This document shows positions 43,741 to 54,000 of a stretch of 64,000 bases of DNA, one piece after another. Position 1 is the stretch's first letter, and the number at the start of each line of letters is the position of its first letter. Where the stretch lies: positions 181,539-245,538 of the forward strand of contig JBNMLH010000003.1 in NCBI GenBank assembly GCA_050875145.1. Reading direction: 5' to 3'. The position numbers and the translations under genes are program-made. Below the pieces are notes generated by a model. The model was not told where the DNA came from, did no database searches, and was given only the letters and a program-made list of their open reading frames with translations. The stretch comes from CAG-411 sp050875145 (GTDB lineage: Bacteria > Bacillota > Clostridia > Lachnospirales > Lachnospiraceae).

Positions 43741-44638
43741 TCTTTAAAACCTCCTCCATAATCTGCTCTCTTGTTCTATGTTCTCCTTTTCCATTCTTTA
43801 CAATACGATGCGCACAGACAGCAGGGAATATTTCAGCTACATCATCTGGTATTACATAATTTCTACCCGCCATAAACGCATATGCCCTTGCCATATTATA
43901 AAGTGCCAAAATACCACGAGGACTTACACCAATCTGCACATAGGGATGTTTCCTTGTTTCTTCCGCCAACGAAACCATATAATCCAATACGGTATCATGT
44001 ACCTCTACCTGCTTCACCATTTCCTTACATTCCAATAACTCCTCTTTTGTCATTACTGGCTGTATCTCAGATATTGGGTTTGAAAATGCTCGCATCTGTA
44101 TAATTCTTATTTGACTCTCATGATCTGGATAGCCCAAAGACAACCTTACCATAAATCGATCCATCTGAGACTGTGGAAGTTTTTGGGTTCCAACCGCACC
44201 ATAAGGATTTTGTGTTGCAATCACGCAAAATGGTTCTGGTAATTTTCTTGTTTCCTTATCTACCGTAATCTGTTTTTCTTCCATTGCCTCTAACAAAGCT
44301 GCCTGTGTCTTTCCAGATGCTCGATTTAGTTCATCTGCCAAAAACAAATGGCACAAAATAGCCCCCTCTTGATAAACATAAGTTCCAGTTTCAGGCTGAT
44401 AACTGGTATACCCAACAATATCGGATGGTATAATTTCAGGTGTAAACTGCACTCTCTGATAAGAAATTCCCATTGCCCGACTCATAGCAACTGCCAATGT
44501 TGTTTTTCCCACCCCAGGAATATCCTCTAATAATATATTTCCTCCTGCCAACCATGCGGATAAAATCAATGTCAACTGTTTACTTTTCCCCGTAATTGCT
44601 TTTTCTATCTCCCTCTGAAGCTGTTGTATTTTCTCCAT
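43715..44638 (-). CDS. MoxR-family AAA+ ATPase
   Basis: A 307-residue cytosolic ATPase with Walker A EDIPGVGKTT, Walker B LFLADELNRAS, sensor ATQNP and the arginine-finger segment SQMDRFMV. MoxR ATPases act as chaperones in maturation of metal cofactor enzymes or envelope proteins. It starts 69 nt after the alpha-barrel gene, on the same strand, and heads the MoxR-DUF58-transglutaminase trio. Its placement after B12-capture genes suggests a role in their surface assembly (inference). Confidence 0.95.
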   Translation of the reverse strand: MEKIQQLQREIEKAITGKSKQLTLILSAWLAGGNILLEDIPGVGKTTLAVAMSRAMGISYQRVQFTPEIIPSDIVGYTSYQPETGTYVYQEGAILCHLFLADELNRASGKTQAALLEAMEEKQITVDKETRKLPEPFCVIATQNPYGAVGTQKLPQSQMDRFMVRLSLGYPDHESQIRIIQMRAFSNPISEIQPVMTKEELLECKEMVKQVEVHDTVLDYMVSLAEETRKHPYVQIGVSPRGILALYNMARAYAFMAGRNYVIPDDVAEIFPAVCAHRIVKNGKGEHRTREQIMEEVLKSVPIPKKK

Positions 44639-44706
44639 TCTTTTCTTCCTCGCTATCCTTTCCTGCTTATACGTTTACAAAACCTTTTTATTTTAGTTAT
44701 GTAAAT

Positions 44707-46314
44707 TTAATTAGATTTTTTTACTTTTACCAATATTATCCCTATCAGAAGAATACTTCCAGCGCATAAACCGATATACCATATGGGACTGACAGAAACA
44801 TTCCCTTTCTTCTCTATTGTCTCATAGGCAATAATCTGTTTCTGATCATAGGGATAAAGCTCCTGATATATTTTTTTTACCTGTTTCCATTCCTTTTTAT
44901 GTTCTTTTATTTTTTCATTGGATATAGGATAAAAATATTTCATCATCAACTCGTTTGCCAAACTTATTTTTTCTTTAATCTTCTGTATTTTTTTCTGTTT
45001 TTCCAACAGTTTTTCCTCGTATTTTCTATATGCTTTCCTGTTTTCTGCATGCTCTAAATGTTCCAGCATAACCAAAACCTTCGTATACTCTTCACTTGTC
45101 ACTGTTTCTGGTAATTCCTCTATTTGCTTCATCTCCTCTTTTGTCACAGTATAATGTATTTTTACATTTTCTCCATCCTTAAAAATAGAAGGGATGGTTT
45201 CCAACTGATACGGATTCTCATCCTTTCCTGCTTTTTCCTCTCTAAGATCAAACAAAGTTCTTTTTCCTTCTTCCAGTCGCACAAATGCCGCCAATGCTTC
45301 ATATACCTGCTGCCCTGCCATACCATCTGAACTTTCACTTCCCTTTTCATGCGAAAAACCTCCATCCGCATTCTGATAAGAAAAAATAGCATCCATCAAT
45401 GTATCTCCATCTTTCGTAAATTTTTTTTCTGTTGCTGCGTTTATATTAAGAGCACAAAGTGCCAACAATACCTGACAACTACTTTCCACATTCTCAGTTC
45501 CCCAGCTCTCAAATCCTCCACCAGAAAGTTGCACATCACTAAGCCAACGCAATGCTTTATTTACGCTCTTCTCTATCTTTTTATATTGTTTATTTCCACA
45601 ATCATTTTTGCTCTGATTGTAAAAAGGTGCCATTGCCTGTATCGCCATAGCCGTTACATCTACATCTCCCTCACTTCCTTTGTCCATTGAAAAGCTCCCA
45701 TCTGTATTCTGCTGTTTCAAAATGCGGTCTAACAGCCATGCTATATCTACTTTTGCTGACTTCGGTATCTGTGTATCAAATGCATTGAGCGTGATCAATG
45801 CCCAAATCACTGCATTAAATCCCTGTTCTTCCAACTGTTTTCTCGTTAAAAGATAACTGGCATGTCCAAGCAAATCTATCTTTTCTTCTCCAAAACTATG
45901 TACATCTCCACCTAATGCACCAACCGTAAGAGTCAGACGTTGTAAATCGGTAGCCTTTCTTTCTGTAAAATTGGGATTTTTATTATATTCATTCGTGAGT
46001 ATATCTTCTAATACTGCAAGATAAGCCCCATAATCTGACTGATATCCACTTCTTCCAATGCTAAACGCATACCAGTCAGTGTCTGTTTCTCCTGCCTCTT
46101 CAAGAAATTCATATAAAAACAAATCATCCTCTTTTCCAAGTTGCAGTGAGGTTCTTTCCCAAGAAAGAATATTCTCCATTCGTTCCAAGTAGGAAGCTAT
46201 CTGTTCACTTTCTTTTGCTCTGCTTATATTTTTTGTAAAAATCATAAGAAAACTATATATGATGCATCCGCACAACAGCAATCCTCTTTTTTTCTTTACC
46301 ATTCTTTTTCCCAA
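44707..46314 (-). CDS. Membrane-anchored alpha/alpha-barrel protein (transcobalamin alpha-domain-like)
   Basis: A 535-residue exported protein with a signal sequence, prenyltransferase/squalene-cyclase-like repeats (about 60-360; QNTDGSFSMDKGSEG, VTAMAIQAMAPFY, LSGGGFESWGTENVESSCQV, QNADGGFSHEKG), a Lys/Glu coiled region (about 400-490) and a C-terminal TM helix (about 508-530, IGLCAGSILLIGIILVKV). This barrel fold is that of the intrinsic factor/transcobalamin alpha domain. The TTG at 46314 has the best-spaced ribosome site (AAGGAG) and ATG 46302 is the alternative. Either overlaps the upstream DUF4430 gene, so the two halves are translationally coupled. Confidence 0.85.
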   Translation of the reverse strand: MGKRMVKKKRGLLLCGCIIYSFLMIFTKNISRAKESEQIASYLERMENILSWERTSLQLGKEDDLFLYEFLEEAGETDTDWYAFSIGRSGYQSDYGAYLAVLEDILTNEYNKNPNFTERKATDLQRLTLTVGALGGDVHSFGEEKIDLLGHASYLLTRKQLEEQGFNAVIWALITLNAFDTQIPKSAKVDIAWLLDRILKQQNTDGSFSMDKGSEGDVDVTAMAIQAMAPFYNQSKNDCGNKQYKKIEKSVNKALRWLSDVQLSGGGFESWGTENVESSCQVLLALCALNINAATEKKFTKDGDTLMDAIFSYQNADGGFSHEKGSESSDGMAGQQVYEALAAFVRLEEGKRTLFDLREEKAGKDENPYQLETIPSIFKDGENVKIHYTVTKEEMKQIEELPETVTSEEYTKVLVMLEHLEHAENRKAYRKYEEKLLEKQKKIQKIKEKISLANELMMKYFYPISNEKIKEHKKEWKQVKKIYQELYPYDQKQIIAYETIEKKGNVSVSPIWYIGLCAGSILLIGIILVKVKKSN

Positions 46315-48200
46315 TTTCCGCTATCTCCTTCATTTCCACCATTTCCACTTGCCATAGCACCGCCAATGTCAGCTCCATATCGAAGCGTAAATCTTACCCG
46401 AAGCACATCTCCATCTTGTAAATAACAATCAGAAAATCCATAATTAGGATAAATTCCATTTACAGAATACATCCAGCCTGATCCTGTGGCAAAATCAAAT
46501 TCACCAAGACTGTCTAGATAATAACTTCCCGGATAGTTTTTATCTTCCTGTAACAAATGTGCCTCTAAATCTTTTGGCACAGCAGGTGTCAAAAAATTCT
46601 CATTTTTACTGATGCGAGCCAGATAAAAGTTTTTTTCCTTCGTTCCTGAATACTCATAGGTAAATCCATATTTTTCCAAAAGTTCGCACACCAATACTGC
46701 TGCATTGGTATCCTCTGGAATATCCACCTTTGTCGGTTTAATTAAACTACCACAGCCAATCGTTGTAGCCTCCACAGAAATTGTAGCGGTTCCAATTATA
46801 CCACCATCCAGTTTTTTATAATAAATACTATATGCCTTTTTTGCCGTATTTCCTTCCTTATCATGTACTTTGAGCACTACCACATTGTAACCTTCTGTCA
46901 ACAATGCTTTATAACTGATCTGATTCTTATTCGCATAAATAAGAGAAGCCTTCTTTCCCCCACACGTTACTGTTACATACGACTGATCCAGCCATTTCCC
47001 ATGGTAATCTTTCGCATTTAACTGAAAATTCAGATTTTTATTATTAACTGTAGCACCATCTTTCAAAGAACAGGTAATAATCGGAGCATTTTCATCCTTA
47101 TCTTCTCCTGTTCCAATATTTTCTTTATAAGTAATAGAATATTTCTGTTTTTGCTCTCCCAATTCCAGAGAAATTATATTTTCTCCATTCTTTAAACGAA
47201 TCTCATATCTCCCATCCTCAGACCATACAATTTCCTCTTCATTCCATTTTACAGATATTCGTTCTTCTTCTCCCCCTATATATCCTTTCGCTCTAAACTG
47301 AAACTTTTCTTCACTCACTTGTTGATTCTTTAAATCTGTTTCAATATAAATCTTTTCCTTACTTTTCTGATAGTCGACCTGATATGTCTCCTGAACTGTT
47401 TTTTTCCCTTCCGCCGCTTGAATACTAATTTTATTCTTTCCCTCTTGCAAACGATATTCATAGCAATGCTCTGTTTTTTCTGCTATTTCTTTGTCATCCA
47501 CAGACACCCTTACAGGAACTTCTTCTCCTGACAGATACGCATATGCCTCAAAGGAAATATTGGGATAGGAATAGCTTTTGCCATCTTCCAAGTCAGTATA
47601 AATAACAATATGTTCTGTATCTACATAAACCGTATAGCTTTTTTCTACCTCTATACGTTCTTTTTTTTCATTTTGATAAATAACCTTTATTACAATAGAA
47701 TTTTCATCTTTAGAAAGGTTTACATTTCCTTTAAAATCTACCTGATTTTCATTGACAAAGACTTGTAGTTCTTTTACAGTAAGTTTTTTATTTAGATGTG
47801 TGATAGTAAATGTATACATCCGCTGTGTTACAATCTCTCCATCTACAATACTTGTAGTAAAATACTCCTCTGTCCCCTCCTGTTCTCCTGTTTCTTTTTC
47901 CTTTGCTTTTTCTTTTTCCGTTACATTCTTTTTGGTTTCTGTACTTTCATTCTTGGTTTCGTTTTTTTTCTTCTCTTTTTCATTTTCTTTCTTTTTCTTT
48001 TCGACCCTAGTCTTGGTCGCAAATCCACTGATTTCTTTCTTTTCTTTTAACTGTACACTGGAGGCTGTATTTAATCGTTCCAAAAGAGCAGCATCTTCCT
48101 GCTCTCTTGGAGAAAATAAAAAGACAGAAAGAAGTACCACTATAAAAAATATAGTTACCACTATTTGTTTTCGATTCCTTTTATTATTCTGCTTTTTCAT
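46296..48200 (-). CDS. Membrane-anchored Ig-repeat protein with C-terminal transcobalamin-like (DUF4430) domain
   Basis: A 634-residue protein: basic N-terminus, uncleaved TM anchor (about 13-30), charged Lys/Glu/Thr linker (about 50-110), several Ig-like beta domains (about 115-470) and a DUF4430 domain (about 475-615) with EKYGFTYEYSGTKEKNFYLA and SGWMYSVNGIYPNYGFSD, followed by DGDVLRVRF. This is the pattern of the transcobalamin beta domain. A Gly/Asn tail closes it. Ribosome site AAGGAG. The following gene supplies an alpha/alpha barrel, so the pair could form a two-chain corrinoid binder held at the membrane from opposite ends. Confidence 0.87.
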   Translation of the reverse strand: MKKQNNKRNRKQIVVTIFFIVVLLSVFLFSPREQEDAALLERLNTASSVQLKEKKEISGFATKTRVEKKKKENEKEKKKNETKNESTETKKNVTEKEKAKEKETGEQEGTEEYFTTSIVDGEIVTQRMYTFTITHLNKKLTVKELQVFVNENQVDFKGNVNLSKDENSIVIKVIYQNEKKERIEVEKSYTVYVDTEHIVIYTDLEDGKSYSYPNISFEAYAYLSGEEVPVRVSVDDKEIAEKTEHCYEYRLQEGKNKISIQAAEGKKTVQETYQVDYQKSKEKIYIETDLKNQQVSEEKFQFRAKGYIGGEEERISVKWNEEEIVWSEDGRYEIRLKNGENIISLELGEQKQKYSITYKENIGTGEDKDENAPIITCSLKDGATVNNKNLNFQLNAKDYHGKWLDQSYVTVTCGGKKASLIYANKNQISYKALLTEGYNVVVLKVHDKEGNTAKKAYSIYYKKLDGGIIGTATISVEATTIGCGSLIKPTKVDIPEDTNAAVLVCELLEKYGFTYEYSGTKEKNFYLARISKNENFLTPAVPKDLEAHLLQEDKNYPGSYYLDSLGEFDFATGSGWMYSVNGIYPNYGFSDCYLQDGDVLRVRFTLRYGADIGGAMASGNGGNEGDSGNWEKEW

Positions 48201-48231
48201 AGGTTACTCCTTTCTTCTAGTTCTAAATTAT

Positions 48232-51000
48232 CTATAACTTTATCTTTTTGAGGCTACTGTATGGTCCATAAATCTTATTTCCCATAGAATCTTTTCGATA
48301 CGCACATACACGCACATAATAAACTCTTTTTTTCTTTAGATTGCTTATTTTTCCTGTTAAGCCTCTAAAGTAAATTTTTCTGCTGTTTGAAAAATTCTTA
48401 TTTGTGCTTACACAAAGTACATATCCTTCTGCTTTTGCCACTCTTGTTTTAATTTTTATTTTCAATCCCGTAGATGTATATTTTTTCACGCTGGCTATGC
48501 TTGCCTTTTTATTAAGCTTAGCACTTTCCCATCTTGCATATAAATGATAACTATCCACTGCTTCATAAGATATGGTTTTTACCTGTTTCTTAAAGGATTT
48601 CTCTGTATACCAGCCTCTAAAAATATACCCTACTTTATAAGGATTTTTTAACGGGAAGGACTGACCAGTATTTACTATTTTTTTATTTGCGGTTACATTC
48701 TTTCCACCATTTAGATGATACACAATCGACATAACAGAAGGCTCTAATGTAGATTGCGGCTCTTCTGTCTTTGATGGAACTGTAGTCGATGGTGTGTTCG
48801 TTGGTACTGCACTTTCTACTGCATTAGGAGTATTCTCTGGTGCAGAACTCTCTTCAATTTCCTTTGGAATTTCTGTTGCTTTTCCTTCTTCTCCATTTGG
48901 AGTTTCTGTCACCGCTAATGTTGGCTGCACTTGCTCTGGTTCTTTTGTAACTTCTGGCGGTGCAGAAAGTGTAGGAGTCATGATTCCATCCGTTGGCATT
49001 GGCGTTATCACAACCTCTGGTGTCGCCGTTATTGTCGGAGGTATTACACTGCTTTGCGTTGTAGACGGCTCTATTGTTACTATACCACCTGATTCCAAAG
49101 CTTTTAACTCCTGCTCTGCACTTACCAATTTCGCATAGGTACTTTCTAACACCTCCTGCTTTTGTACTTCATACATTTCATCGTAAAGCTTTCTTGCCTG
49201 CTCAATGTCCGCCTTATGTTGCAATGTAATAGAACCGATTGGCAAACTGCTGACTTTTTCATAAAATTCATTAATCGGTGTCCAGTCAACGTCAAATCCT
49301 GCATAGAAAGTATAGTCTCCATAACTACCTTCCTCTATTTTTGTTATTGGTGTACCTGTACAATCCCGATTGGTAAACCATCCTGTAAATACACATCCTT
49401 CTTTGGTAATCTGATGTGCAGTTGGTAATAGGATAGTATCTTTTGTTGTATAACTATTTACAAGCACTGTGTCCTCTGACACTGTTCCGCCATTTAATTC
49501 CCATTGAATAGAAAATTGATTCAAACCATACATTGCATAAAGAGTTATATTTTTTTCCGGCATAGATAGCAACTCACCAGGAACATAACTTGTTCCACTT
49601 CCATCAGCCTTCGTATTCCATCCAATAAAGTTGTCTGGCATTCCCTGATTCGTAAGTGTAATCTCCGCGTATGGTGCATAACTTTCCACTTTATTTGGTT
49701 GCTCACCATTTCCATCAAAGGTAATCTGATAATTTGTCGCACTGGCATTTTTGTAGTTGCCATCCATCTGATCGCTCATATCATAAAGAGGATTTTCTCC
49801 TTTTAAAAATCGATCATAGGCAATTAAAGCATATACCGCCTGATCTGTTGCCATAGCATTTACAGTCACACCAGAATTTCCTCCACCATCATAACCAGCA
49901 GTAACATGCTTAAATCCTCCCACTGCCGGACTACTTCCTGAACCATTGGCATAAAAGGTAAGAATAGCATCTATCATGTTATTTGTTGTAACACCATCCC
50001 GTTCTGCTCCTTTTGTGATAAAGGTACATGTTTTTCCTATATGTGGAAGCGAAACCGAATCTGACAAAGGATCAATATTTAATGCCGTAAGAGCCACAAT
50101 GACCTGTGCAATAGATTCCGAATTAATACTTCCCCAGCTTTCGTATCCTCCATTTTCCAATTGCAATGTGGATAATATATAAACATCTCGTTCCACTACC
50201 TGACACAATTTTTCATAGTCTGTCTCACACATAACGCTATCATAAGCAGATTCATCCAGATAATATGGTGCTAATGCCTGCAGAGCCATAGCTGAAATAT
50301 CCGGGTCTGGTATTGTTCCTGTCAAGGCAAATCCCCCCACAGTTCCGTCTGTCTGTGTAATTTCCTGCTCTACAATATAATCAATCATTTTTCCAATACT
50401 ATTAATATCACCTTCTTCATAGGAAGATGGTTCATCCAAGAGCGTATATCCGCCAGTATTTAGTGCAATAATTTCCCAAATAGGTCCATTAATTCCTTGT
50501 TTATAAGAAAATTTGAACGATTTTGATAATTGATCCACGAAATTATAACCACTTACATTCGTAATACTATGTCCCATAGCAGTTAAAGAAAGTGTCATTC
50601 TTGACCATTCTGTTGATTTACTTCGATCTAAAATTCCCTTTTTTTCCGCCACATAATTCTCTACTCTTTTTTCATAGTTTGTAAAATAGTCTGCTGGAAT
50701 TGCATTGATATAGTCCATTTTGGTATACATCCCACGAAGCAAATCCATAACCGACCATTCTCCATAGGTACTGCCTACCTTCGGTTCCTTAACCGTTTCT
50801 AAAATATAACGTTCCCCCGCATTCAAATAAAACCGATATCCTGGAGTTTCGTCTTCATAAAACCGAATTCCAATTTCCTGTTTTATATTCTTACAATCCC
50901 AGGCATTTGCCTTTATTGGTACTATCGGTAGCATTTGTAGCAATAAAACAATAGAAAGACCTATAGAAAAAGCTCTCCTTTTTATTACTCCCAACTTCAT
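48232..51000 (-). CDS. Secreted alpha/alpha-barrel protein with InlB-type repeats
   Basis: A 922-residue secreted protein: signal peptide (about 1-33), alpha/alpha barrel (about 40-430; DPDISAMALQALAPYY, LENGGYESWGSINSESIAQV, NAMATDQAVYALIAYDRF), two Listeria-Bacteroides (Flg_new/InlB B) repeats (about 440-590; GWNTKADGSGTSYVPGE, TGWFTNRDCTGTP), a Ser/Thr/Pro stalk (about 655-785), a third such repeat (FRGWYTEKSFKKQV) and a fibronectin-III-like C-terminus. It has no LPxTG and ends basic. Ribosome site GGAGG. It follows the 1726-residue DUF4430 protein, so it probably provides the alpha half of that pair. Confidence 0.87.
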   Translation of the reverse strand: MKLGVIKRRAFSIGLSIVLLLQMLPIVPIKANAWDCKNIKQEIGIRFYEDETPGYRFYLNAGERYILETVKEPKVGSTYGEWSVMDLLRGMYTKMDYINAIPADYFTNYEKRVENYVAEKKGILDRSKSTEWSRMTLSLTAMGHSITNVSGYNFVDQLSKSFKFSYKQGINGPIWEIIALNTGGYTLLDEPSSYEEGDINSIGKMIDYIVEQEITQTDGTVGGFALTGTIPDPDISAMALQALAPYYLDESAYDSVMCETDYEKLCQVVERDVYILSTLQLENGGYESWGSINSESIAQVIVALTALNIDPLSDSVSLPHIGKTCTFITKGAERDGVTTNNMIDAILTFYANGSGSSPAVGGFKHVTAGYDGGGNSGVTVNAMATDQAVYALIAYDRFLKGENPLYDMSDQMDGNYKNASATNYQITFDGNGEQPNKVESYAPYAEITLTNQGMPDNFIGWNTKADGSGTSYVPGELLSMPEKNITLYAMYGLNQFSIQWELNGGTVSEDTVLVNSYTTKDTILLPTAHQITKEGCVFTGWFTNRDCTGTPITKIEEGSYGDYTFYAGFDVDWTPINEFYEKVSSLPIGSITLQHKADIEQARKLYDEMYEVQKQEVLESTYAKLVSAEQELKALESGGIVTIEPSTTQSSVIPPTITATPEVVITPMPTDGIMTPTLSAPPEVTKEPEQVQPTLAVTETPNGEEGKATEIPKEIEESSAPENTPNAVESAVPTNTPSTTVPSKTEEPQSTLEPSVMSIVYHLNGGKNVTANKKIVNTGQSFPLKNPYKVGYIFRGWYTEKSFKKQVKTISYEAVDSYHLYARWESAKLNKKASIASVKKYTSTGLKIKIKTRVAKAEGYVLCVSTNKNFSNSRKIYFRGLTGKISNLKKKRVYYVRVCAYRKDSMGNKIYGPYSSLKKIKL

Positions 51001-51022
51001 CTTTCATTCCTCCATAAACGAC

Positions 51023-51045
51023 AAGGGAGTATCTACGACTCCCTT
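51023..51045 (-). other. Intergenic hairpin between the two largest surface-protein genes
   Basis: An 8-bp perfect stem AAGGGAGT / ACTCCCTT, 23 nt before the downstream start codon. No long T-run follows on the minus strand, so it is more likely an RNA-processing or partial attenuation signal than a full terminator. Confidence 0.4.
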
Positions 51046-51095
51046 ATCATTTTCTTGTTATAAAAATTTAACACAACACTATTTCCATAACTTTA

Positions 51096-54000
51096 TTATT
51101 TTTTTAATTGTAACCGAATCGTTTTCCTTGCACCAAACTTGGTTCTGATGGTTATCTTAACATTTCCTGCTTTCTTCATTTTTAACACGCCCGATTTGGT
51201 CTTAGTTAAAACTTTCTTATTAGAAATTTTGCAACTGGTAATCTTGTCTCCTTTTACAAGTTTTACAATTTTACTCCAGCCTATTGTTTTATTCTTTTTA
51301 TAGGTAAACTTGTTCTTCTTTACCTTAAGTGTTGCAGTTTTAACGCTCACTTTACATCTTGCAGAAATTGCAGTACCAGAAACGGTTGCAACAACAATTG
51401 CAGTTCCCTTTTTGATTCCTGTAATCTTTCCTGTTTTTGAAATCTTAACAACCTTTTTATTACTGCTTTTCCATACAATCGCTGCTTGTGATGCAGTTTT
51501 TGGTGTAATAACCGTTTTTAATTGTGTTGTCTGGTTCACATAAATACTTGCCTTTTTCTTTATCGAAATTTTACTAACTCTCTTAGAAGGAGCATCTGGC
51601 AATTGACCGTCTTCTATATCTTCTATTCCTGCACCTGTTGTAGCTACTGGAGTTTCCACTACATCTGGAGTTGTTGTAATAACAGGTTCTACTGTAGGTG
51701 TCATTGTAACTTCTGGTGTACTTATTACTTCTGGTGTTGGTAATGTCGTTGCTATCGGTGTATCTGTACCAGATGGCGTTTCTGTTATTTCCGGTTGCTT
51801 CGTAACAGATGGAACCTCCGTCATTGCTGGTTTTTCTGTTTCTGCTGGAAGAATTGGAGTACTCGTTACACTTGGCGTCTGTGTCGGCATAATTGGATAC
51901 CATGTATATCCTGGACTTATAATCGGTATAACAGGGGTTGCAGTTACGGCTGGTGCTGTTGTTATCGCTGGCGCTGTCGTCACTGCTGGCTCTGTTGTTA
52001 CCGCTGGTGCCGTTGTTATCGCTGGTGCTGTTGTTATTGCCGGCTCTGTTGTTATCGCTGGTGCTGTCGTTACTGCTGGCTCTGTTGTTACCGCTGGTGT
52101 CTCCGTTACCTCTGGTGTTGCTGTTACTTCTGGTGTTGCTGTTACTTCTGGTGTCGCTGTTACCTCTGGTGTCGCTGTTACCTCTGGTGTTGCTGTTACC
52201 TCTGGTGAAGGTGTAATCGTTCCTGTTGTACGATTAATAGTAACTACATACTCCTTCTTAGCAAAACCATCTTCTGCACTTACTACAACTTTTACTTTTG
52301 CATAAGCATAATCCGTAGCAAAATAAATAGCATAGCGATTATATCCACTATTTGTTGCTGTCACTGGAATAGAACCATCTGCATTTTTCTTTGTAGAAGT
52401 ACCAACTTCACTTTCTGCATATACCTGAACAGTTGCATTTTTATCTTCTGTATCTGCCCAAACATTAACAAATCTATTTGTACCTGTATATTTTACTGTA
52501 TACTCAAAGCTATTTGCATTAAATGCTGGTGTACTTGTTAATACACTACTTGTATACGAATTTGAAGCATTTACACGTAAAACAGATGCATTCGCATTGC
52601 TACTCTTTTCACGAATTGTAAACACATATTTTTTCGTGTCTTTTCCACATACTGCGTTTACTGTAACCGTTGCTGTTCCATCTTTCAATGTAACTTCTGT
52701 CTCATTTACTTCTTTTCCGTCTATCTGTGCTGTTACACCTACTGCCGTATCCGTCATAATCTGTAACTGTACACTCTTTGTTCCCTGATCTACCACAATT
52801 TCATGTTTTGTCTCAGAAGGGTTAAATGCTACCCCTTTGTCCATGATTGCATTTCCACCAGTTACACTTACATTTTCTAAATATGCTTTATTACTACGAA
52901 CTGCCATCATATATCCAGAATCATTTTTATAGTATAAAACTCCTTTGCTATCAGCAATTACGCTACAAATACAATACTGTGCCATAGCACCTGTTGGTCT
53001 ATATATCTCTTCGGCTATAGCCTCTGTCTGTCCCGGCTTATCTTTTAATACATAAATTCCGCCTGGTGTATAATTATATGTAAAGTATACATACGCATAA
53101 CCTTCTTTTTCTACATAAGCAGTAGAAATCGTTCCTGATGTCTGTGGATATCCTGGCATTGCTGCAGAATATGCAATCTGCATAGTTCCATCCGCCAAAA
53201 GGTCTATTACCTTTACAGCATGTCCACTTGTTCCAAACTGTGAAACACCACTAACTCCCACATACAAACGTCCATTATATATGCTTGGTGTACTTGTACT
53301 TGCTCCACCTAACGCTAAAGAAGTAAGGGTATCTTTTAAAAATCCACCTTTTGCATCAATCTTAACAGAATATAAATATCCACCCTTTGTTGTAAAATAA
53401 ATCCTTCCTGATGTCTTATCATAAGAAACGCTGGAACGAACATCCCCAACAATATTTGTCAAAGAATCCTTTTCTTCCCCAGTACGCTTATTATAACACA
53501 TAACCTTTGCTGTCGCAGAATTTGCATAAGATGTTCCATCATCTGTTCCAACATAAACATAATCTCCGTTTACATAAGCTCCAGCCCAATAAAAACCACC
53601 TGTAACCGCATGTTTCCAAGTAGCTTCCTTTTCTTCTGTTGTATTTTCTGTATCATCATCATTTGCAGAAATACAAACAAAGTTTGCATCTTTTGTTTCT
53701 GCATTCCAAAAACCAGTATAAACATATCCATCCGAATATGTGATTGGAGAATTTGGCTGTCCACCTAAGAAATCTTTATATACCCAAAGAGATTCCAAAG
53801 TTTCTGCATTAAATGCCTGCACAACGCCACCTGATAATCCAACAAAAATCATACCATTGGCATAAGTAGGAGAAATAATATTGTAAGGGCTGCTTCCAAC
53901 CATTGTACCCTTTACCTGATTTCCATTGGCATCAAGTACAGGTTCCCCAGTTTCCGCATTATATTTCAATAAGTTCTTTCCCTGCATACAAATTAAATAT

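Noticed and set aside
44707..46314. Real prenyltransferase or squalene cyclase
   Set aside because: The barrel repeats are present, but the protein is exported, lacks DxDD/zinc catalytic residues that I can see, and sits next to DUF4430 proteins and a B12 riboswitch.
47752..48237. 161-codon plus-strand open frame opposite the DUF4430 gene
   Set aside because: It mirrors the Lys/Glu linker of the real gene (giving Ser/Phe/Leu runs) and has no ribosome site.
51925..52215. CRISPR-like repeat array
   Set aside because: The 18-bp units are contiguous, keep a reading frame and have no spacers; they encode a Thr/Pro stalk and there are no cas genes.
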